A stretch of DNA of 64,000 nucleotides from CBEULR01 sp965544035 (GTDB taxonomy: Bacteria; Bacillota; Desulfotomaculia; Desulfotomaculales; Desulforudaceae): contig CBEULR010000004.1 in the NCBI GenBank assembly GCA_965544035.1, positions 1-64,000 on the forward strand, given 5' to 3'. The position numbers were made by a program, and so were the translations under genes. Below the pieces are notes generated by a model that made no database searches, was not told where the DNA came from, and saw nothing but the letters and a program-made list of their open reading frames with translations. Position 1 is the stretch's first letter, and each line of letters begins with the position of its first letter. Below, piece after piece: positions 51,047 to 59,733 of this stretch.

Positions 51047-51241
51047 TTGCTGTCTTTAGGCGAAGACCGTGTTCTACTCATATATCTTTTCTGCAGAATG
51101 TGCAGATCCTTTATACGAAACAGAGACGCCCAACGTCAACGTGAAGAGGATATCTTACGAAAGCTTGACGAGCTCTTGGAGATGAATAAAGAGCACCTGA
51201 AACACCTTAAGGCTGAGTATCAGGATGGGGTTTGGCAATAG
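51047..51241 (+). CDS. Hypothetical small protein with coiled-coil C-terminus
   Basis: A possible 64-residue product: a short hydrophobic start (LLIYLFCRMC) and a charged helix (QREEDILRKLDELLEMNKEHLKHLKAEY) with heptad-spaced leucines. The start codon (TTG/CTG region) is uncertain and has no clear ribosome-binding site. It ends 11 bases before the ureohydrolase start and could be translated with it. May not be a real gene. Confidence 0.35.
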   Translation: MLSLGEDRVLLIYLFCRMCRSFIRNRDAQRQREEDILRKLDELLEMNKEHLKHLKAEYQDGVWQ

Positions 51242-51252
51242 GGGAGGGGCCT

Positions 51253-52089
51253 ATGAATACTGTTTTTGTTGTTGTTCCATACCAGGGAGTAAATGAGGGT
51301 GCTGGAAACGGAAAGGGTCCTCTGCGATTGGCACCGATCCTGCGGGAATCCGCTCGCCCGGGTGATCCCGGATACCGCTTCGATCAAGTCAAGTGTACGT
51401 TTGCGAATGACGGTGAACCGGAGGCAATGATCCGGATAAACTCAATCATCGCCCGAAAGGTCCGTTCATCCGTAAGTAAGGGCGCCCTCCCCCTCGTGCT
51501 GTCCGGTAACTGCTACACCTGTCTCGGGGTGCTTGGCGGGCTCAAGAGGGAGGTCGGTCTGATCTGGATTGATGCGCACGGTGATTTCAACACACCTGAA
51601 ATCACCCCGAGCGGTTACCTTGACGGGATGGGATTGGCGATCGCTACGGGGCGCTGTCACGCCTCAATCCGGCAGGCGATAGGCGTCGCACCCGTGGCCG
51701 AATCGAATGTGTTGCTTGTTGCGGCACGTGATCTTGATCCCCTGGAGCGCGAGAGTCTTCTAAATTCCAAGATCCAACTACTTAAAGTAGAACACGTCGA
51801 GCGCGCTACCGAGTTGGAGATTTTGGCGTCAAGGGTCCGGGAAGTCTACTTGCACATTGACCTGGACGTCCTTGACCCCTCGGAAGCCCCCGGGGTTATT
51901 TTTAAGGCCCGCAACGGTCTGACCTGCGCCCAACTCGACGGGCTAATCAGGTCGATCGCCCGGCATTTTTCCATCGCCGCCGTAAATATTACCGGATACA
52001 ACCCGGATCTGGACCAGGAAGACAAAACGCTGCGAGCAGCGGTTGCTGTCATCGAAACGATCTTGAATACAAGACACGAAACCCTTTAG
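51253..52089 (+). CDS. Arginase/agmatinase-superfamily protein, atypical metal site
   Basis: A 278-residue ureohydrolase-fold protein. The central manganese ligands are present: WIDAHGDFNTPE (Asp, His, Asp) and YLHIDLDVLDPSEAPG (two Asp). The first ligand motif, GGDHS in true arginases, reads SGNCYTCLG, so the usual His is Cys. Substrate unknown; formiminoglutamase, agmatinase or another guanidino compound hydrolase are possible. ATG at 51253 is 3-4 bases after GGGAGGGG. The 3' end lies in repeat element D. Confidence 0.75.
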   Translation: MNTVFVVVPYQGVNEGAGNGKGPLRLAPILRESARPGDPGYRFDQVKCTFANDGEPEAMIRINSIIARKVRSSVSKGALPLVLSGNCYTCLGVLGGLKREVGLIWIDAHGDFNTPEITPSGYLDGMGLAIATGRCHASIRQAIGVAPVAESNVLLVAARDLDPLERESLLNSKIQLLKVEHVERATELEILASRVREVYLHIDLDVLDPSEAPGVIFKARNGLTCAQLDGLIRSIARHFSIAAVNITGYNPDLDQEDKTLRAAVAVIETILNTRHETL

Positions 52090-52214
52090 CGGCGGCCTTC
52101 AGCTCAACTTCCGTCTCAAAAGCTTTGGCTCCTCCACCTGGGGAGGGGACACACCTATAACCCAGACTGGACAAGGCTTTCCGCCGAAATGTAAAGAATG
52201 TAAGTGCCTGACCC
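52083..52214. repeat. Element D, copy 3
   Basis: About 130 bp matching the right part of copy 1 and ending in GTAAGTGCCTGACCCCC. It fills the whole space between two convergent genes: its left side includes the arginase-family TAG, and its right end abuts the adaptor gene's TAG at 52216. Confidence 0.75.
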
Positions 52215-52215
52215 C

Positions 52216-53403
52216 CTATTTAATGCTGACCCTCGTGCCGTCTCCGACCTCGGGCGGCGGATCAATGATAACCAGGTCTCCGGTCCGAATCTCCCCAGTG
52301 ACTTCGACCAGCCCGCCGGTCGCACGGCCCAGGGCCACTTCCACCGCATGCGCCCGCCCGTCGCGAACGACAAAAACCAGGCTCTGACCGGCCTTCCGGA
52401 AGACCGCTGACTCCGGAACAATCGCATCGGCAGCCGTCTGGTCGACCACAATCTCGATACTCACTTCGTAGCCTGATTTCAGGTGTTCCACGCCCTCCGT
52501 GATCCGTATCTCCACCGCGGCTTTGGCCTCTTTCACCCCCAGCGCCGAAACGGTTGTCACACCCGTTGGGGCCACCTTGGTCACCTCGCCCCCGGCCACG
52601 GCCACACCTCCCGTCAGGTGGGTGATCCGCACGGTCTGGCCTGTTTTCACCAAGGCCGCGTCACGGGGCTCGATGCGGGCATCGATGGTCAGCGCTTCAG
52701 GATCACCTATGGAGATCAACGGGGTGCCGGGAGTGACCACCGCCCCCGGATCAACCGCGCGAGTCAGAACGACACCGTCTCTTGTAGCGGTGATCCGTGC
52801 CCGGGCCAGTTCCCGCTCGGCCTGACGGACCATCGCGTCGGCCGCCTGCACCTGAGCCTCCAGGGTGTCCACCGTCAGCTTCCCGGCGCGGGCCTGTTCG
52901 GCTTCGCCGGCTGCCTTTTCGTAGGCCAGCTGCGCGGCCTCCAATTCACTATCGCTGACAGCCTCGTGCGCGTGCAGATACTCGATGCGCTTCAGTTCAG
53001 TCTCGGCCTGTTTAAGAGCAAGTTCCGCCAACTCCACAGCCACCCGGTTTTGTTCGCGCGCCTCGGCCACCTGTGCCTCCAGCGCCCGGCGCTCCGCAAT
53101 GGCCCGAGCGAGGCCGTCCTCCAGGGGAGCGGTGTCGAACGCCACCAACAGGTCCCCGGCCGCCACCCGGTCCCCTTCTTCAACGTTCACGACAGCCACA
53201 CGGCCGCCCACCTCCGCCGCGATGGACAGCGGATCCTGCGCCTTGACCTCGCCGGTACCGCGCACGGTGACGGCCAGTTCCCCTGCAGTAACCTCTGCCG
53301 TTTCCACGGCCACCCCCCGCAGGCTGGACGCCACCGTCCCCGCGGCCACGAGTAAGATCACCACCGCCACTCCGAGCCCGATTTTCAATTTCCGGGACTT
53401 CAT
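52216..53403 (-). CDS. Efflux periplasmic-adaptor (HlyD/MacA-like) protein
   Basis: A 395-residue membrane-fusion protein. It has an N-terminal anchor (residues 8-27), a lipoyl/barrel-sandwich half (VRGTGEVKAQDPLSIAAEVGGRVAVVNVEEGDRVAAGDLLVAFDT), a long coiled-coil hairpin (about 90-195), the second lipoyl half (RITATRDGVVLTRAVDPGAVVTPGTPLISIGD) and beta-barrel domains. In Gram-positives such proteins work with MacB-like ABC exporters at the cell surface. The exporter genes lie upstream on the same strand, separated by 265 bases of repeats. Confidence 0.85.
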   Translation of the reverse strand: MKSRKLKIGLGVAVVILLVAAGTVASSLRGVAVETAEVTAGELAVTVRGTGEVKAQDPLSIAAEVGGRVAVVNVEEGDRVAAGDLLVAFDTAPLEDGLARAIAERRALEAQVAEAREQNRVAVELAELALKQAETELKRIEYLHAHEAVSDSELEAAQLAYEKAAGEAEQARAGKLTVDTLEAQVQAADAMVRQAERELARARITATRDGVVLTRAVDPGAVVTPGTPLISIGDPEALTIDARIEPRDAALVKTGQTVRITHLTGGVAVAGGEVTKVAPTGVTTVSALGVKEAKAAVEIRITEGVEHLKSGYEVSIEIVVDQTAADAIVPESAVFRKAGQSLVFVVRDGRAHAVEVALGRATGGLVEVTGEIRTGDLVIIDPPPEVGDGTRVSIK

Positions 53404-53477
53404 ACATCTTCACTCCCTCTCCCAGGATGCCATAAAAGCCTGAGGTCCCCTATACTTATAACGAATCATCATTTTGC

Positions 53478-53556
53478 TTACGGATTGAGTGCCGGGAACC
53501 GAACTTAGAAATGGTCGAATCGCTGAGCCGGAGACCGGGGTAAACCCTAATGACAC
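53478..53556. repeat. Hairpin C arm joined to a fragment of element A (copy 5)
   Basis: GGATTGAGTGCCGGG (arm of hairpin C) runs directly into the 3' end of element A (CTTAGAAATGGTCGAATCGCT, GAGACCGGGGTAAACCC, AATGACAC). It lies between the adaptor gene and the exporter permease. Confidence 0.7.
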
Positions 53557-53601
53557 CCGTTGTGTAACAGGGGGCCTGATTATCAACCAATCCTTCCCCC
53601 C

Positions 53602-53668
<67 letters not shown>

Positions 53669-56041
53669 CTACTCCCGGTGTTTTGAGGCCTCCGCCAGGT
53701 TGATGCCGCCCACCCGGTTGATGGCCGGCACCTGCGCCACGAGCACGGCCGTCATTATCCCGATCAGCGCCAGAACGATCGTCAACGGGTAAATGGCCAG
53801 CTCTATCGTCATCATATCACTCAGCGCCGCATAGGCTGCCGTAAACACTGCGGTCCACAAGTAACCGAGCAGTACCCCGAGCGCGAGACCGGGCAGCGCC
53901 GGCAGCACACCCTCGGCCATGATCAGAAGGCCCGTGCGCTTCCGCCCCATGCCCTGCATCCGGAGAATCGCCAGTTCCCGCATCCGCTCCATTGTCGTGA
54001 TCGAGCTCATACTGTACACAATCGCTCCGGAGAGCAGCATGCTGAAGAGCAGGGCGACACCGATAAAAGCATACATCAGATCGAGGTACTGCGTGATTTC
54101 CGCCCGCATTTCGGTGATATCCTGGATGCCGACCACGTTGGGCAGCGCCCGGGTGCGCTCCCGTACCGCGTCCAGCCCATCGGGTGCGACCGAGACCAGC
54201 ACCGCCGAAATCGGGGTCCCGGGGCCCCGGATGGCACGGACCTCCTCCAGCGGCAAGTACCCTCCGGCACCGATGAACAGCTCGACCGTCCCGGCCACCG
54301 GCACCTCCCTGGCCGGAAGCCCTTCCAGCATCGGTTCGATAATGATCGTTTCCCCGGTCTCCACACCCAGAATCTTCTGGACATTGGAGGAGAGCAGCAC
54401 CCCGTCCCGCGTGGGCAAAACCCGGTTCCCGTCCGGGTCCTCGAGGACATACAGTTCCGTATCCTCCTGGGGACCGGTGAGCTGTCCCTCGTGCACGATA
54501 TGCCCGTTCCGGTAGCGTACAGGGATCTCAACCACCGCCTCCGCCCGCTCCACTTCCGGCCAGAGTTCGATTTCACGCACCGCGTCCCACCCGGTGGGAC
54601 CGGTGAAATCGATCCGGGCGTCATAGGGAACCATCTCGCCGTAATAGCGGTTTAGCATGTGGTCAAAAAGATTGTAGAAGGAACCCGTCAGGATCAGGAA
54701 GCTCACCGCCACCGCGATCCCGACGGCGGAAAAATTGAAGCGCCACGGGTTGCGGGTGATATTCCGCACGGGGAACTTCCACAAGGCGGGCAGCTTCTGT
54801 ATGAAGGCCAGCCGGTGCTCACCCCAGAAGCGGCGGCCCGGAGGCGGGGCGGGCGGACGCATCGCTTCCACCGGCTGAATCGCCGCCGCCTGGCGGGCCG
54901 AATAGAATCCCGCCGCCAGACAGGTGCCGATCCCGAGCAAGGCGGACGAGAGCAGCACGCCCCAGTTCACGCTCTCGGTCACATAAATCAGGTTAAAGAA
55001 CTGCCCGTACAAATCGGTCAGTCCCAGCGACATCCAGTACCCCGCCAGGATTCCCAGCACCGAGCCGGTGCATCCCACCAGAAAGCACAAACCCAGGTAG
55101 TAGCGCAGAATGTCTCCCCGGCTGTAACCCAGCGCCCGCAGCAGTCCGATATGGGACCGCTGCCGGTTGACGATCCGGGCGAGCAGAACCAGGATGATCA
55201 TCACCGCCGCACCGAGAAACAGGACGGGCAGCATCACCGACCAGGCCGACAGGCCCTCGACTTCCGTCTCCAGCATGCGGTAGCTGGTCTGGTCCTCCAT
55301 TTCCACAATCGTCCGGTAGCCCGAACCCGAAACCAGCGTCTGCAGCGCCTTCTTGACCGGCTGCCGGTCCGCCCCGGGTTCCAGCAACAGCGTAATCTCG
55401 TTGATCCGGCCGCCGGTACCCATAATCTCGGCCATCGTTTCCCGGGTGACAAACAGCACCCCGAAGGTCTGCGCACCGCCGAAAAGCTGCCCGGTATCGG
55501 GCGCGGGAAACAGGTATTCGGGGCTGATCACCAGACCCTGAACGGTCAGTTCCTGCCGGATGCCGTTTACAATCGGGTAAATCCGGTCCCCCGGCTCCAG
55601 TCCGTGAGCCTTCGCGAAGTCGCTGGACAGCAGGACACCGCGCCGGTGTTCCCCGTCCCCCTCCAAGAGCCGCCCCCGCACCAGATAAACATCATTCACC
55701 GGGTCCTCACCCGGTCCGGGAAGGGAAATCAGCCGTGCCGTGATCCGCTCTTCGACCCCCTCCAGATCCAGCGCCACATCCTCGACCACGCGTCCGGCAG
55801 CCATCCGCACCCCTTCGATCTGCCTCGCCTGCGCGACAAGGGCTTCCGGTCCGGACGCAAAATAGGCGGTCAGATGAGCGGCGTTCAGCCGTTCAAAACT
55901 GTTCTCCGCGGAGGTCTGAAGGTTTAGGTAGGCCAGATACAAAGAGCAGAAGAGGGCCACGCCGAGGGTAACCAGCAAGGCCAAGGCCAAGAACTGGCCC
56001 TTATAGTGCAGCACGTCGCGGAACAGCTTGCGCCACAGCAT
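53669..56041 (-). CDS. MacB/FtsX-type ABC transporter permease (duplicated FtsX domains)
   Basis: A 790-residue permease with an N-terminal membrane helix, a large extracellular domain (about 45-255), three helices forming the first FtsX domain (about 270-395), a second helix near 440, a second extracellular domain (470-655) and a final FtsX domain (665-780). It is the type that moves lipids, peptides or drugs by mechanotransmission together with an adaptor. It starts 4 bases after the ATPase gene. Substrate unknown. Confidence 0.87.
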   Translation of the reverse strand: MLWRKLFRDVLHYKGQFLALALLVTLGVALFCSLYLAYLNLQTSAENSFERLNAAHLTAYFASGPEALVAQARQIEGVRMAAGRVVEDVALDLEGVEERITARLISLPGPGEDPVNDVYLVRGRLLEGDGEHRRGVLLSSDFAKAHGLEPGDRIYPIVNGIRQELTVQGLVISPEYLFPAPDTGQLFGGAQTFGVLFVTRETMAEIMGTGGRINEITLLLEPGADRQPVKKALQTLVSGSGYRTIVEMEDQTSYRMLETEVEGLSAWSVMLPVLFLGAAVMIILVLLARIVNRQRSHIGLLRALGYSRGDILRYYLGLCFLVGCTGSVLGILAGYWMSLGLTDLYGQFFNLIYVTESVNWGVLLSSALLGIGTCLAAGFYSARQAAAIQPVEAMRPPAPPPGRRFWGEHRLAFIQKLPALWKFPVRNITRNPWRFNFSAVGIAVAVSFLILTGSFYNLFDHMLNRYYGEMVPYDARIDFTGPTGWDAVREIELWPEVERAEAVVEIPVRYRNGHIVHEGQLTGPQEDTELYVLEDPDGNRVLPTRDGVLLSSNVQKILGVETGETIIIEPMLEGLPAREVPVAGTVELFIGAGGYLPLEEVRAIRGPGTPISAVLVSVAPDGLDAVRERTRALPNVVGIQDITEMRAEITQYLDLMYAFIGVALLFSMLLSGAIVYSMSSITTMERMRELAILRMQGMGRKRTGLLIMAEGVLPALPGLALGVLLGYLWTAVFTAAYAALSDMMTIELAIYPLTIVLALIGIMTAVLVAQVPAINRVGGINLAEASKHRE

Positions 56042-56045
56042 ATGA

Positions 56046-56756
56046 TCACCAACTGATCAGGGAGGGATCGACCGGGTTCTGATTGGTCTTGATATGGTCG
56101 ATATACCCGTCCCGCATCGTTATCACACGGTCGGCCATCGCCCCGATCGGGGTGTTGTGCGTGATGATCACCACGGTCTTGCCCATTTCGCGGCTGACGC
56201 GGTGCAGGAGCCGCAGCACCTTGATCCCGGTCTTGAAATCCAGGGAACCGGTCGGCTCGTCACACAGCAGCAGATCCGGCTCCTTGGCCAGCGCCCGGGC
56301 GATGGCCACACGCTGCTGCTCCCCGCCGGAAAGCTGCGCCGGAAAACTGTCCTTCTTGGACTCCAGACCCAGGCTTTCCAGGATGTGATCAAAGCTCGAA
56401 CGCCGCCCGGCGATCTCAGCGCCGAGGGCCACGTTCTCGGAAACAGTGAGATTGGAAATCAGATCGAAAAACTGAAAAATAAACCCGACGTGATGCCGGC
56501 GGTAGGCAGTCAGTTCATTGTCATCGGCTTCGGTCAGGTTTCGGCCTTCGTAAAGCAGTTCTCCGCCGCTGGGCTGGTCAATGCCGCCCATAATGTTGAG
56601 AAGCGTGCTTTTTCCGGAACCGCTGGGTCCCAGGATGACCAGGATCTCACCCCGGTACACCTCCAGATCGGTGGGCTTCAAAGCCGGAACCTCCACCTCG
56701 CCCATGCGGTATGTTTTCCAGACCCCTGACAGCCGGAGCAAAACTTCTCCAGACAT
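56046..56756 (-). CDS. MacB/LolD-type ABC transporter ATPase
   Basis: About 236 residues. Walker A is LGPSGSGKSTLLNIMGGID, the signature LSGGEQQRVAIARALAKEP, and Walker B LLLCDEPTGSLD, with the H-loop VIITHN. The pattern matches LolD/MacB-type exporters. ATG at 56756 has GGGAG six bases upstream; in-frame starts at 56762 and 56783 are less likely. Confidence 0.9.
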   Translation of the reverse strand: MSGEVLLRLSGVWKTYRMGEVEVPALKPTDLEVYRGEILVILGPSGSGKSTLLNIMGGIDQPSGGELLYEGRNLTEADDNELTAYRRHHVGFIFQFFDLISNLTVSENVALGAEIAGRRSSFDHILESLGLESKKDSFPAQLSGGEQQRVAIARALAKEPDLLLCDEPTGSLDFKTGIKVLRLLHRVSREMGKTVVIITHNTPIGAMADRVITMRDGYIDHIKTNQNPVDPSLISW

Positions 56757-56887
56757 CGTCATCTCCCGTTTCAAAGCGGGCACTTTATCCGGTCTCCATC
56801 CTCAGGTGTTCACAACATAACCTTCGTCTCGGATTGAGTACCGGGCAGCACCCGCCGCATCGTGGACAACCGGTTGGTTCAGGAGAA

Positions 56888-56914
56888 GAAAAATTTCCGG
56901 TAAGTACCGGAAAT
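56888..56914 (-). terminator. Intrinsic terminator after the CooT gene
   Basis: ATTTCCGG and its complement CCGGAAAT flank a 6-base loop; on the minus strand TTTTCTTCT follows. The region between it and the ATPase gene also holds a single arm of hairpin C (56833-56847). Confidence 0.8.
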
Positions 56915-56931
56915 CCGAACAAATCACTCTC

Positions 56932-57120
56932 TTAGATCTTCTCAAGGATGATCCGGTGATCGACAAGGGCCAATTCTTTAATTCTGGCTTTGACAATCTT
57001 GCGCCGGCCGAAAATATCCTCCAGCAGCAGACCGTCCTCATGGGGGAGAACGCGATCCACCGATTCCAGGATCATTTCTTCACGATCACCCTCGATCAGG
57101 TAGGCATTCGCTTCACACAT
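56932..57120 (-). CDS. CooT-family nickel-binding protein
   Basis: A 62-residue beta-rich protein starting MCEANAYLIEGDREEMILESVDR-like (Cys2 is the conserved nickel ligand), then VLPHEDGLLLEDIFGRRKIVKARI. CooT-type proteins are small nickel carriers, first seen with carbon-monoxide dehydrogenase. The frame is open upstream to 57195, but only the ATG at 57120 gives the conserved Met-Cys start. It is alone here, with no CODH gene near it. It follows the MinJ-like gene and is followed by a terminator. Confidence 0.8.
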   Translation of the reverse strand: MCEANAYLIEGDREEMILESVDRVLPHEDGLLLEDIFGRRKIVKARIKELALVDHRIILEKI

Positions 57121-57178
57121 CGTCACCCAAGCCTCCCGTCCGTGACAATGATCACGTTTCGCTCCATTATAGTGATGC

Positions 57179-58417
57179 TCACATTTTCTTGTCAACCTTG
57201 CCCCGCAGCCACCGGGACACCAGGGACGGTTTCATCTCCACATAGTGGATTTCGCCGCCCTCGGGCACCGGCATTATCCCCAGCGTCCCTCCCGGCGGTA
57301 CATGCACCAACTCGCGGTAGTACCGGCGGTCATCCTTGACGAAGCCCAGCTCCTGCACCCCTTCTTGAAGCACCGCCGCCTGCAGTTCGGCCTTGAACCG
57401 CACCGGCCGGCCGTTGATTTCGCGCAGCAGGTCACCGCTGCGAATGCCTGCTCTCCATGCCGGTGAATCCTGACGCACCCCCAGGACGAGCAGCCCGTCC
57501 ACGCGGGGCACGAATACCGGTTTCTCGTTGAATTCCCTGTGCCTGCTGAGGTGTATCGTCAGTTCATGGCCCAGCGGGGAAAAGAGGGCCGCCGCCCAGG
57601 CAAACACGGGGTTTAAGGATGCCAGAAGGGCCAGCAGATAGAGAACGATGCTGTATGCGCCCAGGGCCAGCGCACTGGCGCGCGTCTTTTGGCGCGGGGT
57701 CCGGGCCACGGCCAGATCCCCGTAACCCAGCGCGGCCACCACCGGCAGCATCACAAAGACCACCGTCTCCGCATCAATCCCTCCCGCGGGCTCAATCAAC
57801 GGCCACCAGCCGGGCATTTCCACCGCCCCCGGGAGAACCTCAACCCCGGATACGATGCTCAGAATGATCAGCGGCAGCGGCCAGAACTTCTGCAGGGCGA
57901 ACCCGCCGACGACCCGCCCCCGGGGCAGACGGATATAGGCGGGAACGGCACCGATATGCCCGCTGATCAGAATCAGTATACTCTCCACGAAGTGCAGCAT
58001 GGCCACCAGCGCCATCACCTGGGCCACACCGATGTCGGGAAAACCGGTGAGAAGATGCAGGGTCGCGAGGAGCCCTCCGCTGTACGCAAAGCAGAGGAAT
58101 CGCGCATCAATCAGCATCAGCAGGATGGCAACCGGGAGGAGATACATAATGTCGGTCCAGGCAATACTCAGCCCGGTTAGCACAATCAGGTAACTGCCGA
58201 CCACACCGCCAATCAGGCCGAAGGCGGTTGACTGCAGTGTTTCACCGATCACCGAGGAACTGCCGCTGCCGAGAAAGGTGTTCCGCATGGCGGCGATCCG
58301 CCGGTACTGAAAAGCAACCAGCGCAATAACCACCCAGAATATCGGATTAATAAATACCTCAAACACCCGACCCAGTACGGCTGTGAATGCCCAGCCGAAA
58401 GGGAAGATGGGTTCCAT
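57179..58417 (-). CDS. PDZ-domain membrane protein, MinJ-like
   Basis: A 412-residue protein with eight or so membrane segments in the first ~290 residues and a C-terminal PDZ domain (about 305-385; VLGVRQDSPAWRAGIRSGDLLREINGRPV). This layout is that of MinJ, which links DivIVA to the Min system in Bacillus; there minJ lies next to ctpB-ftsX-ftsE, as here. Function in this organism is inferred from layout and context. ATG overlaps the ctpB stop (TAATG). Confidence 0.72.
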   Translation of the reverse strand: MEPIFPFGWAFTAVLGRVFEVFINPIFWVVIALVAFQYRRIAAMRNTFLGSGSSSVIGETLQSTAFGLIGGVVGSYLIVLTGLSIAWTDIMYLLPVAILLMLIDARFLCFAYSGGLLATLHLLTGFPDIGVAQVMALVAMLHFVESILILISGHIGAVPAYIRLPRGRVVGGFALQKFWPLPLIILSIVSGVEVLPGAVEMPGWWPLIEPAGGIDAETVVFVMLPVVAALGYGDLAVARTPRQKTRASALALGAYSIVLYLLALLASLNPVFAWAAALFSPLGHELTIHLSRHREFNEKPVFVPRVDGLLVLGVRQDSPAWRAGIRSGDLLREINGRPVRFKAELQAAVLQEGVQELGFVKDDRRYYRELVHVPPGGTLGIMPVPEGGEIHYVEMKPSLVSRWLRGKVDKKM

Positions 58418-59565
58418 TACACATTACCCGCTTTCAGGAGTGCGATCGCCTTCTCCAGCTGGGTATCGGTTTCTCCGTAGGCATCCTGTTCCACCACGAT
58501 GTCCGGTTCCACACCCTGCATGTTCAGATCGTGCCCTTTGGGCGTCAGGTACCGGGCCGTGGTCAGTTTAAGACCGGACCCGTCAACCAGGGGGAATACC
58601 GTCTGCACGACCCCTTTACCGTACGTTTTGGTGCCGACCAGCGTTCCGGCCCCCGCATCCTTGAGCGCTCCGGCCACGATCTCGGCCGCACTGGTCGTAT
58701 ATCCATTCACCAGCACAACCAGCGGCAAATCCAGCGTGCTCGGATTAGCCGTCAGGATCTGGTCCTCGGCCGTCCGATAGTCGATGTGCACAATCGGGCC
58801 GCCCTCGATAAACAGGTCGGCCACATCTACCGCCGCAAACAGCTCCCCGCCGGGATTGCCGCGCAGATCCAAAATCAGGGAGGTAATGCCCTGCTGTTCC
58901 AGAGCATTCAGGGCATAGACCGCCTCACTGCCGGTATTCCGTCCGAACTGATAAATGCTCAGGTACCCGATCCCGTCCTCAAGCACCTGGGAGTCGACGG
59001 TCGGATTATGAATCGTATCCCTGGTCAGGATAAAACGCAGAGGCTGATCCTCACCGGCACGCCGGACAACCACTTCCACCTTGCTGCCGACCTCACCCCG
59101 CATCAGAGTGACCGCCGTTTCCAGATCCATCCCTTCGGTCGAAGTGCCGTCCACTTCAATGATCACGTCGTTCTCCCGGAGGCCCTCCTTCTCGGCCGGG
59201 CTGTTTTCGAACACCCTGCGCACGGTCAGGCTTTGGTCCTCTCCGTACCCGACCGCGATTCCCAGCCCGCCGAAAGACTGCTCGATCTGCTCCTGTAAGC
59301 GCTTGAAGGTTCCCGGGTCCAGGTACACCGAATACGGATCATCCAGTGCTTCGACAATTCCCGTGATCGCCCCGTTGATCAGGGTGGAGGCATCCACCTC
59401 TTCCAGATAATTGGCCCGCACCAGCCGCACCACCCATACCAGGTTGCCGAGGTTCTTGTAGTTAGTTAAAACAAGAAGGGCCGACGATACAACAAGGACG
59501 ATAAACAGGACCCCTAGGCCCGCTAGAATCCGTCTCGCCCCACCGTTTCCTGACAAACACAACAC
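58417..59565 (-). CDS. S41-family carboxyl-terminal processing protease (CtpB-like)
   Basis: A 382-residue serine protease with a membrane anchor (about 13-33), PDZ domain (about 95-170, GLGIAVGYGEDQSLTVRRVFENSPAEKEGLRENDVI) and an S41 catalytic domain: nucleophile Ser in YTTSAAEIVAGALKD and general-base Lys in GTKTYGKGVVQ. CtpB cuts SpoIVFA during sporulation in Bacillus. The start is a TTG at 59565; a second TTG nearby is also possible. An AT-rich promoter-like stretch (TATAAT at about 59600) lies upstream. Confidence 0.9.
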   Translation of the reverse strand: MLCLSGNGGARRILAGLGVLFIVLVVSSALLVLTNYKNLGNLVWVVRLVRANYLEEVDASTLINGAITGIVEALDDPYSVYLDPGTFKRLQEQIEQSFGGLGIAVGYGEDQSLTVRRVFENSPAEKEGLRENDVIIEVDGTSTEGMDLETAVTLMRGEVGSKVEVVVRRAGEDQPLRFILTRDTIHNPTVDSQVLEDGIGYLSIYQFGRNTGSEAVYALNALEQQGITSLILDLRGNPGGELFAAVDVADLFIEGGPIVHIDYRTAEDQILTANPSTLDLPLVVLVNGYTTSAAEIVAGALKDAGAGTLVGTKTYGKGVVQTVFPLVDGSGLKLTTARYLTPKGHDLNMQGVEPDIVVEQDAYGETDTQLEKAIALLKAGNV

Positions 59566-59667
59566 CGCTTTCGCACTCTCGTTTTTGCATACGATATTAT
59601 ACTATAATAGCAATTTTCAAATTACAAATGCGGGCGGACGTCCTAATTCTGCTTGTATCTGCTCTGA

Positions 59668-59697
59668 TAAAAAAAATACCGCCCTTAACGGCGGTAT
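59668..59697 (-). terminator. Intrinsic terminator after the ftsE-ftsX-M23 operon
   Basis: ATACCGCC / GGCGGTAT stem with a 6-base loop followed on the minus strand by eight T residues. It lies 37 bases beyond the M23 gene stop. Confidence 0.85.
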
Positions 59698-59733
59698 CCC
59701 GAAAAGTGAAATATCTGGGAATCGAAATAGACG

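Noticed and set aside
57121..57195. 25-residue upstream extension of the CooT-like protein
   Set aside because: It would bury the conserved Met-Cys start that defines the family.
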